A stretch of 64,000 nucleotides of DNA from Falsigemmobacter intermedius (GCF_004054105.1 NZ_SBLC01000002.1:124001-188000); one strand, 5' to 3'. Counted from the stretch's first letter, positions 26,189 through 35,400 are shown. Numbers and translations: made by a program. Notes: a model not told the origin generated them from the sequence alone.

Positions 26189-27448
26189 ATGCCGGTCCTG
26201 GTGATGAAATTCGGTGGCACTTCGGTGGCCGATCTTGACCGCATCGCGAATGCGGCGGCCAAGGTACAAAAGGAAGTAGACCGCGGCTATGACGTGATCG
26301 TCATCGTCTCGGCCATGTCCGGGAAGACCAATGAACTGGTCAAATGGGTGAATGACACATCGCCCTTCTATGACGCGCGCGAATATGACGCCGTCGTGGC
26401 TTCGGGCGAGAATGTCACCGCCGGTCTGATGGCGCTGCGCCTGCAGGAAATGGGCATCCCCGCCCGCTCCTGGCAGGGCTGGCAGGTTCCGATCCGGACC
26501 ACCTCGCAGCATGGCGCGGCGCGCTTCCTTGAGATCCCGCGCGAAAACATCGACCGCAAATTTGCCGAAGGCATGAAAGTGGCGGTGGTCGCAGGCTTCC
26601 AGGGCGTGACGGCAGAAGACCGCATCACCACGCTGGGCCGCGGCGGCTCGGACACCACGGCGGTGGCTTTTGCGGCCGCTTTCGGTGCAGAGCGCTGCGA
26701 CATTTATACCGATGTGGACGGCGTTTACACGACCGACCCGCGCATCGCCAAAAAGGCACGCAAACTCGATAAAATCTCTTACGAAGAGATGCTCGAGCTG
26801 GCTTCGCTGGGTGCGAAAGTGCTGCAAACCCGCTCGGTTGAGCTTGCGATGCGCTACAAAGTGCGTCTGCGCGTTGTCTCCTCCTTCGAGGATATCGACG
26901 AAAACTCCGGAACTCTTGTCTGCGACGAGGACGAAATCATGGAATCCAAAGCCGTTGCCGGTGTCGCCTATTCGCGTGAAGAGGCAAAGATCACCCTGTT
27001 TACGATCGAGGATCGTCCCGGCATCGCAGCCGCGATCTTCGGCCCGCTGGCGGATGCCGGTGTGAACGTCGATATGATCGTGCAGAACATCTCGGAAAAA
27101 GACTACGACGAAGCCCACCCGGGCGCCGTCACCGATATGACCTTCTCCTGCCCGATCGACCAGGTCGCCCGCGCGAAAAAAGCGCTGGAAGAGGCGATGG
27201 AAAAAGGCCTTATCAAATATGACGAACTGATCATTGATGATGACGTCGCAAAAGTCTCGGTCGTGGGCATCGGCATGCGTTCGCACACCGGTGTGGCTGC
27301 AAAGATGTTCCAGGCGCTGCGCGATGAGAACGTCAACATCAAGGTCATCAGCACCTCGGAGATCAAGATCTCGGTGCTGATCGATCGACGCTACATGGAG
27401 CTTGCCGTGCAGGCGCTCCACGACGCCTTTGAGCTTGAAAAGGCCTGA
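26189..27448 (+). CDS. lysC: Aspartate kinase
   Basis: The enzyme phosphorylates aspartate, the entry to lysine, threonine and methionine synthesis. The 419-residue protein begins MPVLVMKFGGTSVADLDR, the amino acid kinase signature. It has TTLGRGGSDTTAVAFAAAFG (substrate and ATP binding) and two C-terminal ACT domains (LFTIEDRPGIAAAIFGPLAD and VVGIGMRSHTGVAAKMFQAL) for feedback control. A GGAGG site lies before the ATG at 26189. It is followed by a terminator and then opgG. Confidence 0.96.
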   Translation: MPVLVMKFGGTSVADLDRIANAAAKVQKEVDRGYDVIVIVSAMSGKTNELVKWVNDTSPFYDAREYDAVVASGENVTAGLMALRLQEMGIPARSWQGWQVPIRTTSQHGAARFLEIPRENIDRKFAEGMKVAVVAGFQGVTAEDRITTLGRGGSDTTAVAFAAAFGAERCDIYTDVDGVYTTDPRIAKKARKLDKISYEEMLELASLGAKVLQTRSVELAMRYKVRLRVVSSFEDIDENSGTLVCDEDEIMESKAVAGVAYSREEAKITLFTIEDRPGIAAAIFGPLADAGVNVDMIVQNISEKDYDEAHPGAVTDMTFSCPIDQVARAKKALEEAMEKGLIKYDELIIDDDVAKVSVVGIGMRSHTGVAAKMFQALRDENVNIKVISTSEIKISVLIDRRYMELAVQALHDAFELEKA

Positions 27449-27494
27449 GCCACAGGCTCTGCGGCGGGACCAGATCGCCCCGCCCCCTGAAAAG

Positions 27495-27528
27495 AAGGCG
27501 TCGGACCCCAAAGGGCCCGGCGCCTTTT
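27495..27528 (+). terminator. Terminator after lysC
   Basis: A GC-rich imperfect stem (AAGGCGTCGG... with ...CCGGCGCCTT) is followed by TTTT, 47 bases after the lysC stop and just before opgG. Confidence 0.7.
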
Positions 27529-27559
27529 GCGGTCCAACCCCTTTGCCTTTGAGCATTCC

Positions 27560-29170
27560 ATGACCCCAGTCGTCTCTGACCGTCGCACTTTCCTTGGCAG
27601 CCTTCTGGCAGGGGGCGGGTTCTTCCTGCTTCCCGGTCTGGCAGCCGCCACCGCCAAAGGCCCTGCCCTCGGGCAGCCGGAGGCTTTCTCTTTTGATCTG
27701 CTCAAAGAGATGGCCCGCAGCCTTGCGCAGACGGCCTATGTGCCCCCCGCCCTGCCCGATGCCCCCGTGCTGGAGCGGATCTCCTATGATTACCACAATC
27801 AGATCCGCTACCGCGACGATCAGACCCTCTGGGCGGATCAGGGCAAAACCTCGCCGGTGCAGCCCTTCTTTCCGGGCACCTATTTCCGCCAGCCCGTCCG
27901 GCTTTATGCGGTAGAAGACGGTCAGGCGCGGGAACTGGGCTTCGATCTGAACCTCTTTGAGATCCCCGAGGGCAACCCCGCGCGGGAGTTGAAGCACACC
28001 GAGGGGTTCGCGGGCTTCCGGGTCAAAGACGCAGAGACCGGCCTCGACTGGATGGCCTTTCTGGGGGCCTCTTACTGGCGCACCTCAGGCTATTCGGGCC
28101 AGTTTGGCCTGTCGGTGCGCGGACTTGCCCTCGACAGCGGGATGGAGACGCCGGAGGAATTTCCGATGTTCACCCGCTTCTGGCTGGAACCTTCCGAGAG
28201 CGGCGACATCACGGCCTATGCGCTGCTGGAAAGCCCCCGCGCGACCGGGGCCTACCGCATCACCTCGGCCCGCAATGTCGACGGCCGCCCCGGCATCGTC
28301 CAGGAGGTCAGCGCCGCGCTTTTCCTGCGGGGCGATATCGGGCGTCTGGGCATTGCGCCGCTGACCTCGATGTATTGGTTTGGCAAAAACAACGCCTTTA
28401 TCGCGCCGGACTGGCGCCCCGAGGTGCATGACAGCGACGGCCTGGAGATTCACGCCGCCAATGGCGAGCGGATCTGGCGCCCGCTGAACAACCCGCCGCG
28501 CACCATGGCCAATACCTTCCTGTCGCCCGGCGTCAAAGGCTTTGGCCTGATGCAGCGCGAGCGGAGCTTTGAGCAGTATCAGGATGACGGCGTGTTTTAT
28601 GAAAAACGCGCCTCTGTCTTTGTGGAGCCCGCAGGGGACTGGGGGGACGGCGCGGTGACGCTGATCGAGCTGCGCACCGATGATGAGATCCACGACAATA
28701 TCGGTGCCTTCTGGACGCCTTCGGCGCCCGCGAAGGCCGGTCAGGAATATGATCTTCACTACCGCTTAAGCTGGCTGGAGGACGCCCCCGCCGCGCCGCA
28801 GGGCGCGCGCTTCGTCGCCACGCGCCTTGGCGCAGGTGGCATCCCGGGCCATCCGCGCCCGCCGAAATGCGTGAAGGTCACCTGTGATCTGGAAAACCTC
28901 GGGCTTGAGATGTTTGACCGCACCTCCGGCGTGACGGTGGATGTCTCGGCCTCGCGGGGGGTGACCTCAAACACCGTGGCCTATCCGGTGGTCGGCACCA
29001 ACCGCTGGCGGGCCATGGTCGATGTCGATTACGCCGCCCTGGATGAAGGGGAGGATGAGCCGATTGATCTGCGCATCTGCCTGCGCCGCAATGAGGCCGC
29101 GCTGAGCGAAACGCTGCTCTTGCAGCTTTTCCCCTCTCAGTTGAACCGGCTGCTCTCCGCCCGGGCCTGA
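27560..29170 (+). CDS. opgG: Periplasmic glucan biosynthesis protein OpgG/OpgD family
   Basis: The 536-residue periplasmic protein makes osmoregulated glucans from UDP-glucose-derived chains together with a membrane OpgH. A twin-arginine signal is visible: SDRRTFLGSLLAGGGFFLLP. Family sequences include YDYHNQIRYRDDQTLW, FFPGTYFRQPVRLYAV, GASYWRTSGYSGQFGLSVRG and SMYWFGKNN. The Tat signal suggests the OpgD-like branch, so the symbol is approximate. No opgH lies in the window. It ends at a strong hairpin. Confidence 0.9.
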   Translation: MTPVVSDRRTFLGSLLAGGGFFLLPGLAAATAKGPALGQPEAFSFDLLKEMARSLAQTAYVPPALPDAPVLERISYDYHNQIRYRDDQTLWADQGKTSPVQPFFPGTYFRQPVRLYAVEDGQARELGFDLNLFEIPEGNPARELKHTEGFAGFRVKDAETGLDWMAFLGASYWRTSGYSGQFGLSVRGLALDSGMETPEEFPMFTRFWLEPSESGDITAYALLESPRATGAYRITSARNVDGRPGIVQEVSAALFLRGDIGRLGIAPLTSMYWFGKNNAFIAPDWRPEVHDSDGLEIHAANGERIWRPLNNPPRTMANTFLSPGVKGFGLMQRERSFEQYQDDGVFYEKRASVFVEPAGDWGDGAVTLIELRTDDEIHDNIGAFWTPSAPAKAGQEYDLHYRLSWLEDAPAAPQGARFVATRLGAGGIPGHPRPPKCVKVTCDLENLGLEMFDRTSGVTVDVSASRGVTSNTVAYPVVGTNRWRAMVDVDYAALDEGEDEPIDLRICLRRNEAALSETLLLQLFPSQLNRLLSARA

Positions 29171-29201
29171 GCCAAAGCCGCCGCGACCGGCGGATTATCC
29201 C

Positions 29202-29240
29202 GCAGTGACGCCGAAATCCCCGGCGTCACTGCACTTTCTG
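29202..29240 (+). terminator. Terminator after opgG
   Basis: A perfect 12-bp stem (GCAGTGACGCCG with CGGCGTCACTGC) and short loop is followed by ACTTTCTGTTT. Confidence 0.75.
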
Positions 29241-29298
29241 TTTCCGCACGCCCCCCTTTCCCTTCTATAGAGAGAGGGAAGCGAGGTCAGGAGCCGCC

Positions 29299-31536
29299 AT
29301 GGCAAACCGCAGCGAAACCGACAGCCGCACCCTTTTGCGCAGCCTGCGCGACACCCTTGCTTCTGAAGCTGAGGGGCAGGCGCGGCTGAACCGCGTGGTG
29401 GGTCTCATCGCGCAGTCGATGAAGACAGAGGTCTGCTCGATCTATTTGTTCCGCGACCGCGACACGCTGGAACTCTGGGCCTCTCACGGGCTGAAGGCGG
29501 AGGCGGTCCATAAATCGCGGCTGCGTCTGGGCGAGGGGCTTGTGGGCCGCGTTGCGCAGAACTCAAAGCCGATCAACACGGCGGATGCCCCCTCGGAAAA
29601 GGGCTTTCGCTATATGCCCGAAACGGGCGAAGAGTTGTTTTCCTCATTTCTCGGGGTGCCGATCCAGCGGGTCGGTGAGAAGACCGGGGTGCTGGTGGTT
29701 CAGACCCGCGCCCGACGGCAGTTCTCGGATGATGAGATTGATGCGTTGGAAGTGGTGGCCATGGTTCTGGCCGAAATGAATGAGCTTGATGCTCTTGCGG
29801 GTGAGCCGCAGAACGGCCTGGCGCTGCACCGCCAGCCGCTGATGTTCCGCGGCGGCACAGGCCAGGAAGGCACGGCTGAGGGCCATGTCTGGCTCCATGA
29901 GCCGCGGGTGGTCATCACCAACCCCGTGGCCGAAGACCCCGAGGCTGAGACCCTGCGCCTGCGCGAGGCCGTGGCACAGCTGCGCGTCTCGGTCGATGAT
30001 CTGCTGGCGGCGGAAAGCCTTGATAAGGACCAGAAGCAGGTTCTTGAGGCCTACCGGATGTTCGCCCAAAGCCGCGGCTGGGTGCGGCGGATGGAGGAAG
30101 ACATCGCCCGCGGCCTCTCGGCTGAGGCGGCGGTGGAGAAGGAACAATCCACTGCCCGCGCGCGCCTTGAGATGGTGCCTGACGCCTATCTGCGCGAGCG
30201 GCTGCATGATCTTGACGATCTCTCCAACCGGCTGTTGCGCATTCTGACCGGTCAGGGCCAGGCCAATGGGGAAATGCCCGCCGATCCGGTGCTGGTCGCG
30301 CGCAATATCGGCCCCGCAGAGCTTCTGGAATATGGCCGCCGCCTGAAAGGCGTGGTGCTGGAGGAAGGCTCTGTCGGCTCTCACGCGGCCATCGTGGCGC
30401 GGGCCCTGGCCATCCCGCTGGTCATCCATGCCGAGCGCATCACCACCGAGGCGCTGAACGGCGACCGCATCCTCGTCGACGGCGATATGGGCGTGGTGCA
30501 TCTGCGCCCCGAAGAGACCATCTCTGCGGCCTTCCGCGACAAGACCGCCATGCAGGCCAAAGCGCAGGAGCAATATGCCTCGCTGCGCGGCCTGCCCGCT
30601 GAGGCGCTGTGCGGCACGCGGATCGCGCTTCACATGAACGCAGGTCTGATGGCGGATCTGCCGAGCCTTGAAGGATCGGGCGCGGAAGGGGTGGGCCTCT
30701 TCCGGACCGAGCTTCAGTTCCTCGTCCGCAGTCAGGTCCCCAAACGCGATGAACTGGCCGCGCTTTATGCCCGCGTCATGGAGGCCGCCCGCGGCCGCCG
30801 CGTGGCCTTCCGGACCCTCGATATCGGCTCTGACAAAGTGCTGCCCTATATGAAGCCCCAGGATGAGCCGAACCCCGCAATGGGCTGGCGCGCGATCCGG
30901 GTGGGCCTTGAAAAGCCCGGCGTGCTCAGGATGCAGCTTCAGGCGCTGATCCGGGCCGCCAATGGCGGGCCGCTGACGGTGATGTTCCCCTTTGTCACCC
31001 AGCCCTCGGAGTTTGACGCCGCGAAGGTGCAGCTCTCGCAGGCCCTGGCGCATGAGGAGAAGATGGGCCGCGCCCTGCCTTCTTCGCTGGAAGTGGGCGT
31101 GATGCTGGAAACCCCGAGTCTGGCCTTTGCACCGCAAAGCTTCTTTGAGCGCACCGATTTCGTCTCCATCGGCGGCAACGACCTCAAGCAGTTCTTCTTC
31201 GCGGCAGACCGCGAGAATGAACGGGTGCGGCGGCGCTATGACACGCTTTCGGCCGCCTTCCTGGGCTTCCTTGAGCTGATCGTGCAGCGCTGTAATGCCG
31301 CCGGGACGCAGCTGTCGTTTTGCGGCGAAGATGCCGGCCGCCCGCTGGAGGCCCTGGCCTTTGCGGCCATGGGCCTGCGCAGCCTGTCCATGCGACCGGC
31401 CTCAATCGGGCCGGTGAAGGCGCTGCTGCGGCGCGCCGATCTGCGCGAGGTGCGGGAAATCATCGACGGCTGCATTGCGCGGGGCGAAGAAAACCTGCGC
31501 CCCGCGCTTGCCGCCTATCTGGAGAAACTGGCTTAA
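29299..31536 (+). CDS. ptsP: PEP-protein phosphotransferase of the nitrogen PTS (EI-Ntr)
   Basis: The 745-residue cytoplasmic phosphotransferase uses PEP to phosphorylate NPr. An N-terminal GAF domain (residues about 20-170, LGEGLVGRVAQNSKPINTAD) is followed by the EI phospho-His domain with His362 in GSVGSHAAIVARALA. The PEP-binding barrel has LFRTELQFLV, FRTLDIGSDK, SIGGNDLKQFFFAADR and the catalytic Cys in LSFCGEDAGR. An AGGAG site precedes the ATG. The GAF domain may sense nitrogen status in this family. It converges with hisI with 3 bases between. Confidence 0.95.
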   Translation: MANRSETDSRTLLRSLRDTLASEAEGQARLNRVVGLIAQSMKTEVCSIYLFRDRDTLELWASHGLKAEAVHKSRLRLGEGLVGRVAQNSKPINTADAPSEKGFRYMPETGEELFSSFLGVPIQRVGEKTGVLVVQTRARRQFSDDEIDALEVVAMVLAEMNELDALAGEPQNGLALHRQPLMFRGGTGQEGTAEGHVWLHEPRVVITNPVAEDPEAETLRLREAVAQLRVSVDDLLAAESLDKDQKQVLEAYRMFAQSRGWVRRMEEDIARGLSAEAAVEKEQSTARARLEMVPDAYLRERLHDLDDLSNRLLRILTGQGQANGEMPADPVLVARNIGPAELLEYGRRLKGVVLEEGSVGSHAAIVARALAIPLVIHAERITTEALNGDRILVDGDMGVVHLRPEETISAAFRDKTAMQAKAQEQYASLRGLPAEALCGTRIALHMNAGLMADLPSLEGSGAEGVGLFRTELQFLVRSQVPKRDELAALYARVMEAARGRRVAFRTLDIGSDKVLPYMKPQDEPNPAMGWRAIRVGLEKPGVLRMQLQALIRAANGGPLTVMFPFVTQPSEFDAAKVQLSQALAHEEKMGRALPSSLEVGVMLETPSLAFAPQSFFERTDFVSIGGNDLKQFFFAADRENERVRRRYDTLSAAFLGFLELIVQRCNAAGTQLSFCGEDAGRPLEALAFAAMGLRSLSMRPASIGPVKALLRRADLREVREIIDGCIARGEENLRPALAAYLEKLA

Positions 31537-31539
31537 GGC

Positions 31540-31899
31540 TTATTCCATCGGCTGGGTGAGGATCTCTTCCTCACCACCCCGCAAAGCCGTGTAAAAGCAC
31601 GAGCGGCGGTTGGTGTGGCAGGCCGGACCCGTCTGATCCACGAGCAGCAGCAGGCAGTCGCGGTCGCAGTCGATGCGCAGATCCGTCAGCCGCTGGATAT
31701 GGCCCGAGGTTTCCCCCTTGGCCCAGAAGGCTTGGCGCGAGCGCGACCAGTAAGTCACCACTCCGGTCTCAAGCGTGCGGGCAAGCGATTCGGCGTTCAT
31801 CCAGGCCATCATCAGCACCTCGCCGCTGGCATGGTCCTGGGCGATGGCCGGGATCAGCCCCCGGTCGTCATATTTCAGGCTCGCAGGATCGAAGGCCAT
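31540..31899 (-). CDS. hisI: Phosphoribosyl-AMP cyclohydrolase
   Basis: The third step of histidine synthesis: hydrolysis of the adenine ring of PR-AMP. The 119-residue monofunctional enzyme has LMMAWMNAESL, VVTYWSRSRQAFWAKGETSG, the DCDRD-type metal site (RIDCDRDCLLLLVDQTGPAC) and the C-terminal HTNRRSCFYTAL. An AAAGGA site precedes the ATG. It is separate from any hisE and diverges from the Fe-S scaffold-like gene over 81 bases. Confidence 0.95.
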   Translation of the reverse strand: MAFDPASLKYDDRGLIPAIAQDHASGEVLMMAWMNAESLARTLETGVVTYWSRSRQAFWAKGETSGHIQRLTDLRIDCDRDCLLLLVDQTGPACHTNRRSCFYTALRGGEEEILTQPME

Positions 31900-31980
31900 G
31901 GGGCGTCCTTTGCATTGGCTGACATCCCGGCCTATCTAGAACCTGCTGCCCCCGGGGGAAAGTCCAAGCGTGAGGATGAG

Positions 31981-32421
31981 ATGAGCGACCAGGATCTGAT
32001 GAAGCTGTATTCGGGAAAAATTCTCGACCTGACGACGCGCATTCCCCACCTCGGCACCCTGAGCGACCCGCAGGCCGAGGCCAGACGCCGCTCACCGCTC
32101 TGTGGCTCTTCGGTGAAGGCCGGGGTGGTTCTGCGCGACGGACGCGTTGCTGAATTTGCCCAGGAAGTCCGCGCCTGTGCACTTGGCCAGGCCGCAGCCG
32201 CCATCACCGGGGGTGCTGTCATCGGCCGCAGCCCGGCTGAGCTGCGCGCCGCCGCTGAGGCCCTGGCCGCGATGCTGGAGGGCGGTCCGGTCCCCCCCGC
32301 GCCCTTTGACGGGTTCGAAGTGCTGACCCCGGCGCGGGAGTTCAAAAACCGCCACACCTCCATCCGTCTCGCCCTTGAGGCGGCCGCCGAAGCCGCAGAG
32401 GCCGCTGCCGCGCAGGTCTGA
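31981..32421 (+). CDS. IscU/NifU-like iron-sulfur scaffold protein
   Basis: The 146-residue protein starts MSDQDLMKLYSGKILDLTTR after GAGG. It has two conserved cysteines: SPLCGSSV and RACALGQAAA, the second like the ACALS-type motif of IscU-related proteins. The first IscU cysteine is replaced, so it belongs to the divergent alphaproteobacterial group near hisI, often annotated as an iron-sulfur assembly scaffold. The C-terminus is alanine-rich. Its role in cluster assembly is inferred. Confidence 0.75.
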   Translation: MSDQDLMKLYSGKILDLTTRIPHLGTLSDPQAEARRRSPLCGSSVKAGVVLRDGRVAEFAQEVRACALGQAAAAITGGAVIGRSPAELRAAAEALAAMLEGGPVPPAPFDGFEVLTPAREFKNRHTSIRLALEAAAEAAEAAAAQV

Positions 32422-32465
32422 AGCGACAGAGCGGCAAAAGTGCCGCTGCGCATTTGCAGCGCCCC

Positions 32466-32483
32466 CCGGCCGGATCCGGCCGG
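32466..32483. repeat. 18-bp perfect palindrome
   Basis: CCGGCCGGATCCGGCCGG is an exact palindrome 44 bases after the scaffold gene stop. It can fold as a hairpin but has no T run, so it may be a weak terminator or RNA end. Confidence 0.6.
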
Positions 32484-32510
32484 AGGCCGGCGCGAGCTCA
32501 ATGTGATTGG

Positions 32511-32548
32511 TAAAAAAACCGCCGGGCCCGGCAGGGAACCCGGCGGTC
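32511..32548 (-). terminator. Terminator of the SOS-linked small gene
   Basis: Minus strand: ACCGCCGGG, then CCCGGCGGT, followed by TTTTTTT; 71 bases after the stop of the 38-residue gene. Confidence 0.8.
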
Positions 32549-32619
32549 AGTGCTCTCTGTCAGGCAGGCACGGCGGGACAGGCCGTACGGAACACAGAGA
32601 AGAACGGGGACCCCTGCCC

Positions 32620-32736
32620 TCAGCCGGCGAGGGAAAGCGTCCCGATAAGCGTGGCGAAAAGCACCGCCACACCGGCAGCGTCTTTCACAAGCTCGTGCCG
32701 CGATCGGCTGAAGATGGCGAAAAATTCCGAGAACAT
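32620..32736 (-). CDS. 38-residue membrane protein behind a LexA box
   Basis: The protein MFSEFFAIFSRSRHELVKDA continues AGVAVLFATLIGTLSLAG. It has an amphipathic, basic N-terminus and one C-terminal membrane helix of about 19 residues. GGAGG lies 5 bases before this ATG; an ATGATG 15 bases upstream is an alternative start with a poorer site. The gene has its own promoter region with a GAAC-N7-GAAC SOS box 58 bases upstream and a strong terminator downstream, so it is a self-contained unit. Small SOS-induced membrane proteins such as Caulobacter SidA or the TisB toxin are precedents, but no sequence similarity is claimed. Function unknown. Confidence 0.7.
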   Translation of the reverse strand: MFSEFFAIFSRSRHELVKDAAGVAVLFATLIGTLSLAG

Positions 32737-32763
32737 CCTGGCCTCCATCATGGTGTTGCCTGA

Positions 32764-32793
32764 ATGTTCTCACTTTGCCGCGTGAGTCGTCAA
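32764..32793 (-). promoter_or_regulatory. Promoter of the 38-residue gene
   Basis: Minus strand TTGACG (32788-32793) with, 17-18 bases downstream, a weak -10 (GAACAT or AGAACA, 32764-32770). The -35 directly abuts the LexA box. Confidence 0.55.
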
Positions 32794-32808
32794 GAACTTT
32801 AGGTGAAC
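32794..32808 (-). promoter_or_regulatory. LexA (SOS) box
   Basis: GAAC TTTAGGT GAAC (GTTC-N7-GTTC on the other strand) is the alphaproteobacterial LexA operator. Further GAAC units lie at 32815-32818 and 32832-32835. The neighbouring tusA-like gene points away, so the box serves the 38-residue gene. Confidence 0.7.
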
Positions 32809-32852
32809 AAATGTGAACATTTCGTTAATGAGAACAAACCTGCATCGCGCAT

Positions 32853-32887
32853 AAAAAAACCGCGGCCAGTCAGAGACTTAGCCGCGG
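32853..32887 (-). terminator. Terminator of the tusA-like gene
   Basis: Minus strand: GCCGCGG pairs with CCGCGG(C), then TTTTTTT, 23 bases after the stop. Confidence 0.8.
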
Positions 32888-32909
32888 CTCTGTTCTCAGG
32901 CTGTTCCGT

Positions 32910-33161
32910 TCAGGCGCCGCGACGCAAAAGATAGGCGGTCACGCCCCCGCCCAGGTCTTCCGCGCCAAGGTAGTCATGCCCGCCCTCCCGGGCGAAATGC
33001 GGCACATCAATCACCGCTGCAGGGTCGGTGGCCAGCAGCCGCAGAAGCGCTCCGGGGGCCAGGCTGAGAATCACCTTGCGCGCCCGCAGCACCGGCAGCG
33101 GACATAAAAGCCCGCAGGCATCGACTTCGCGCACCACGTCCTGCGCCGCCTCACTGGCCAT
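32910..33161 (-). CDS. TusA-family sulfur carrier protein
   Basis: The 83-residue protein has the TusA core EVDACGLLCPLPVLRARKVI, with a cysteine in the CPxP motif that carries persulfide in tRNA thiolation, molybdenum cofactor or sulfur trafficking. The start at 33161 (MASEAAQ, after GGAAAG) gives the usual length; Met at 33176 is possible. It follows argF on the minus strand with a GC hairpin between. Which pathway it serves is not shown by the context. Confidence 0.85.
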   Translation of the reverse strand: MASEAAQDVVREVDACGLLCPLPVLRARKVILSLAPGALLRLLATDPAAVIDVPHFAREGGHDYLGAEDLGGGVTAYLLRRGA

Positions 33162-33192
33162 CACTTGTCTTTCCATCGGAGCAAACCCGTTT

Positions 33193-33215
33193 GCCGGGGG
33201 CAAAGCGCCCCCGGC
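33193..33215 (-). terminator. Hairpin after argF
   Basis: GCCGGGGGC, loop of 3-5 bases, GCCCCCGGC. It starts 7 bases after the argF stop. There is no T run, so it is a stability hairpin or weak terminator. Confidence 0.5.
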
Positions 33216-33221
33216 CTGATC

Positions 33222-34148
33222 TTAAAGGCCAAGGCACCAGCGCATGACGGCCTTTTGCGCGTGCAGTCGGTTTTCCGCCTCATCAAAGATCACCGAGGCC
33301 GGGCCGTCCATCACCTCACTCGTCACCTCATCGTTGCGGTGTGCGGGCAGGCAGTGCATGAAGAGCGCGCCCGGATTGGCTCGCTTCATCAGCTCTTCGG
33401 TGACCTGATAGGGACGCAGCTGGTTGTGGCGGCGCTCTTTCGCGGATTCCGGGTCATGCATCGAAACCCAGGTATCGGTAACGATCAGATCCGCCCCCTC
33501 AACGGCTTTGAAGGGATCGCGCTCAATGGTGACTGCCGAGCCTTTTTCACGGGCGAATTTCACCCAGACCTCTTCGGGGTCGAGCGGCTGCGGGCCGGTG
33601 AAGGTGAAGTCAAAACCGAACTGCCCGGCGGCATGCAGGAAGCTGGCGCAGACGTTGTTGCCGTCGCCGGCCCAGACCACCTTTTTGCCTTTGATCGGGC
33701 CGCGGTGTTCTTCATAGGTCATGATATCTGCCATGATCTGGCAGGGGTGGGTGCGGTTGGTCAGGCCGTTGATGACCGGAACGCTGGCGTAATCCGACAT
33801 CTCTTTGAGGGTGTCTTCCTCAAAGGTGCGGATCATGATGAGATCCACATAGCGCGAGAGCACCCGGGCGGTATCAGCGATGGTTTCGCCATGGCCAAGC
33901 TGCATCTCTTTGCCCGAGAGCACCATGGTCTGGCCCCCCATCTGGCGCACGCCCACGTCAAAGGAGACGCGGGTTCGGGTCGAAGGCTTCTCAAAAATCA
34001 GCGCCACCATGCGGCCGGCCAGGGGCTGGTCTGCATCGGGCGTGCCGCGCGGAAGCCCGGCGCGGGCCTCTTTCATGGCGCGGGCATTGTCGATCATCGC
34101 GCGCAGATCGGCAGGCGAGGTGGTGTGAAGGTCAAGGAAGCTGGGCAT
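33222..34148 (-). CDS. argF: Ornithine carbamoyltransferase
   Basis: The enzyme makes citrulline from ornithine and carbamoyl phosphate in arginine synthesis. The 308-residue protein begins [20 protein letters not shown] and has the carbamoyl-phosphate loop [19 protein letters not shown] and the catalytic HCLPAHR. The start at 34148 gives the family N-terminus; the open extension upstream runs through a repeat element. It lies 79 bases downstream of argD, with that repeat between. Confidence 0.95.
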   Translation of the reverse strand: MPSFLDLHTTSPADLRAMIDNARAMKEARAGLPRGTPDADQPLAGRMVALIFEKPSTRTRVSFDVGVRQMGGQTMVLSGKEMQLGHGETIADTARVLSRYVDLIMIRTFEEDTLKEMSDYASVPVINGLTNRTHPCQIMADIMTYEEHRGPIKGKKVVWAGDGNNVCASFLHAAGQFGFDFTFTGPQPLDPEEVWVKFAREKGSAVTIERDPFKAVEGADLIVTDTWVSMHDPESAKERRHNQLRPYQVTEELMKRANPGALFMHCLPAHRNDEVTSEVMDGPASVIFDEAENRLHAQKAVMRWCLGL

Positions 34149-34170
34149 CGGGTTTTGCTTTCGGCTGAGG

Positions 34171-34224
34171 GCCGGGGGCTTCACGCCCCCGCACCCCCGT
34201 GGAGTATTTTTAAAAAAGCCAAAG
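34171..34224 (-). repeat. Dispersed intergenic repeat, copy 4
   Basis: Minus strand: TTTGGCTTTTTTAAAAATAC, then TCCACGGGGGTGCGGGGG and a hairpin GGGGGC/GCCCCC. It sits in the argD-argF spacer. It is the only copy in the minus orientation. Confidence 0.8.
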
Positions 34225-34227
34225 TCC

Positions 34228-35400
34228 TCAGGCTTTGAGGCTGGTGGCGGCCTGATCAAGACGGGTGAGCGCTTCGGTGATGTCCGTGTCGGCAATGTTC
34301 AGCGCTGGCAGCAGCCGCACCACATTGTCAGCACCCGGCACGGTCAGCAGATGCTGTGCATAGCCGGCCTGAACCACATCGCTGTTGGGCAGTTTGCACT
34401 TCAGACCGAGGATCAGACCAACACCGCGCACTTCTTCAAAAACCTCCGGGTGGCGCGCCACGAGGCTTTCCAGCCCCTGACGGAAGAGTGCCGATTTGCG
34501 GTTCACCTCGCCGAGGAAGGCGGGATCGGCGATGGTCTCAACCACCGCGCAGCCGACCGCGCAGCCCAGCGGGTTGCCACCATAGGTGGACCCGTGGCTG
34601 CCAGCAGCCATGCCCGAAGCCGCATGTTCCGTCGCAAGCACCGCGCCCAGCGGGAAGCCGCCGCCGATGCCCTTGGCCACCATCATGATATCCGGGGTCA
34701 CACCCGCAAGCTCATGGGCGAAGAGCCGGCCCGTCCGGCCCATGCCGCATTGCACCTCATCGAGGATCAGAAGCGCACCGGCCTCATCGCAAATGGCGCG
34801 AAGCTCTTTCAGCTGCGCATCCGTCACCGGGCGGATGCCGCCTTCGCCCTGAATGGGCTCAATGATGACGGCAGCGACATCGGCGCCCATTTCCGCGCGC
34901 AGCGCCGCCATATCGCCAAAGGCAAGCGTCGTGAAGCCAGGCATCAGAGGACCAAAGCCCTTCACCATCTTTTCCGAGCCTGCCATGGCAATCGCGCCCG
35001 TCGAACGGCCGTGGAACGCGCCATCAAATGAGATGATGCGGATGCGGTCCTTCTCGCCCTTCTCATAGAAGTGCTTGCGGGCCATCTTGATCGCGAGTTC
35101 CGCCGCCTCGGTGCCGGAGTTGGTGAAGAAGACCGTATCGGCGAACGTATTTGCCACCAGGAGATCTGCCAGCTTCTGCTGGTTCGGCACCTCATAGAGG
35201 TTCGAGGTATGCCAGAGCTTCCCGGCCTGGTCCGACAGAACGGAGACCAGTTTCGGATGCGCATGGCCAAGGGCATTCACCGCAATCCCGGCCCCGAGGT
35301 CGAGATATCGCTCGCCCGTGGTGGTGGTCAGCCAGCTGCCTTCGCCGCGCTCAAAAGCCAGCGGTGCACGATTATAGGTGGGCAATACGGAAGCGATCAT
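34228..35400 (-). CDS. argD: Acetylornithine aminotransferase
   Basis: This PLP enzyme of arginine (and possibly lysine) synthesis has 390 residues. Family motifs are [57 protein letters not shown] and [14 protein letters not shown]. The PLP lysine is in [13 protein letters not shown]. The start at 35400 ([14 protein letters not shown]) has AGGGAA upstream. A TTGACA element 62 bases upstream may be its -35. It forms a unit with argF and diverges from gcrA. Confidence 0.95.
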   Translation of the reverse strand: MIASVLPTYNRAPLAFERGEGSWLTTTTGERYLDLGAGIAVNALGHAHPKLVSVLSDQAGKLWHTSNLYEVPNQQKLADLLVANTFADTVFFTNSGTEAAELAIKMARKHFYEKGEKDRIRIISFDGAFHGRSTGAIAMAGSEKMVKGFGPLMPGFTTLAFGDMAALRAEMGADVAAVIIEPIQGEGGIRPVTDAQLKELRAICDEAGALLILDEVQCGMGRTGRLFAHELAGVTPDIMMVAKGIGGGFPLGAVLATEHAASGMAAGSHGSTYGGNPLGCAVGCAVVETIADPAFLGEVNRKSALFRQGLESLVARHPEVFEEVRGVGLILGLKCKLPNSDVVQAGYAQHLLTVPGADNVVRLLPALNIADTDITEALTRLDQAATSLKA

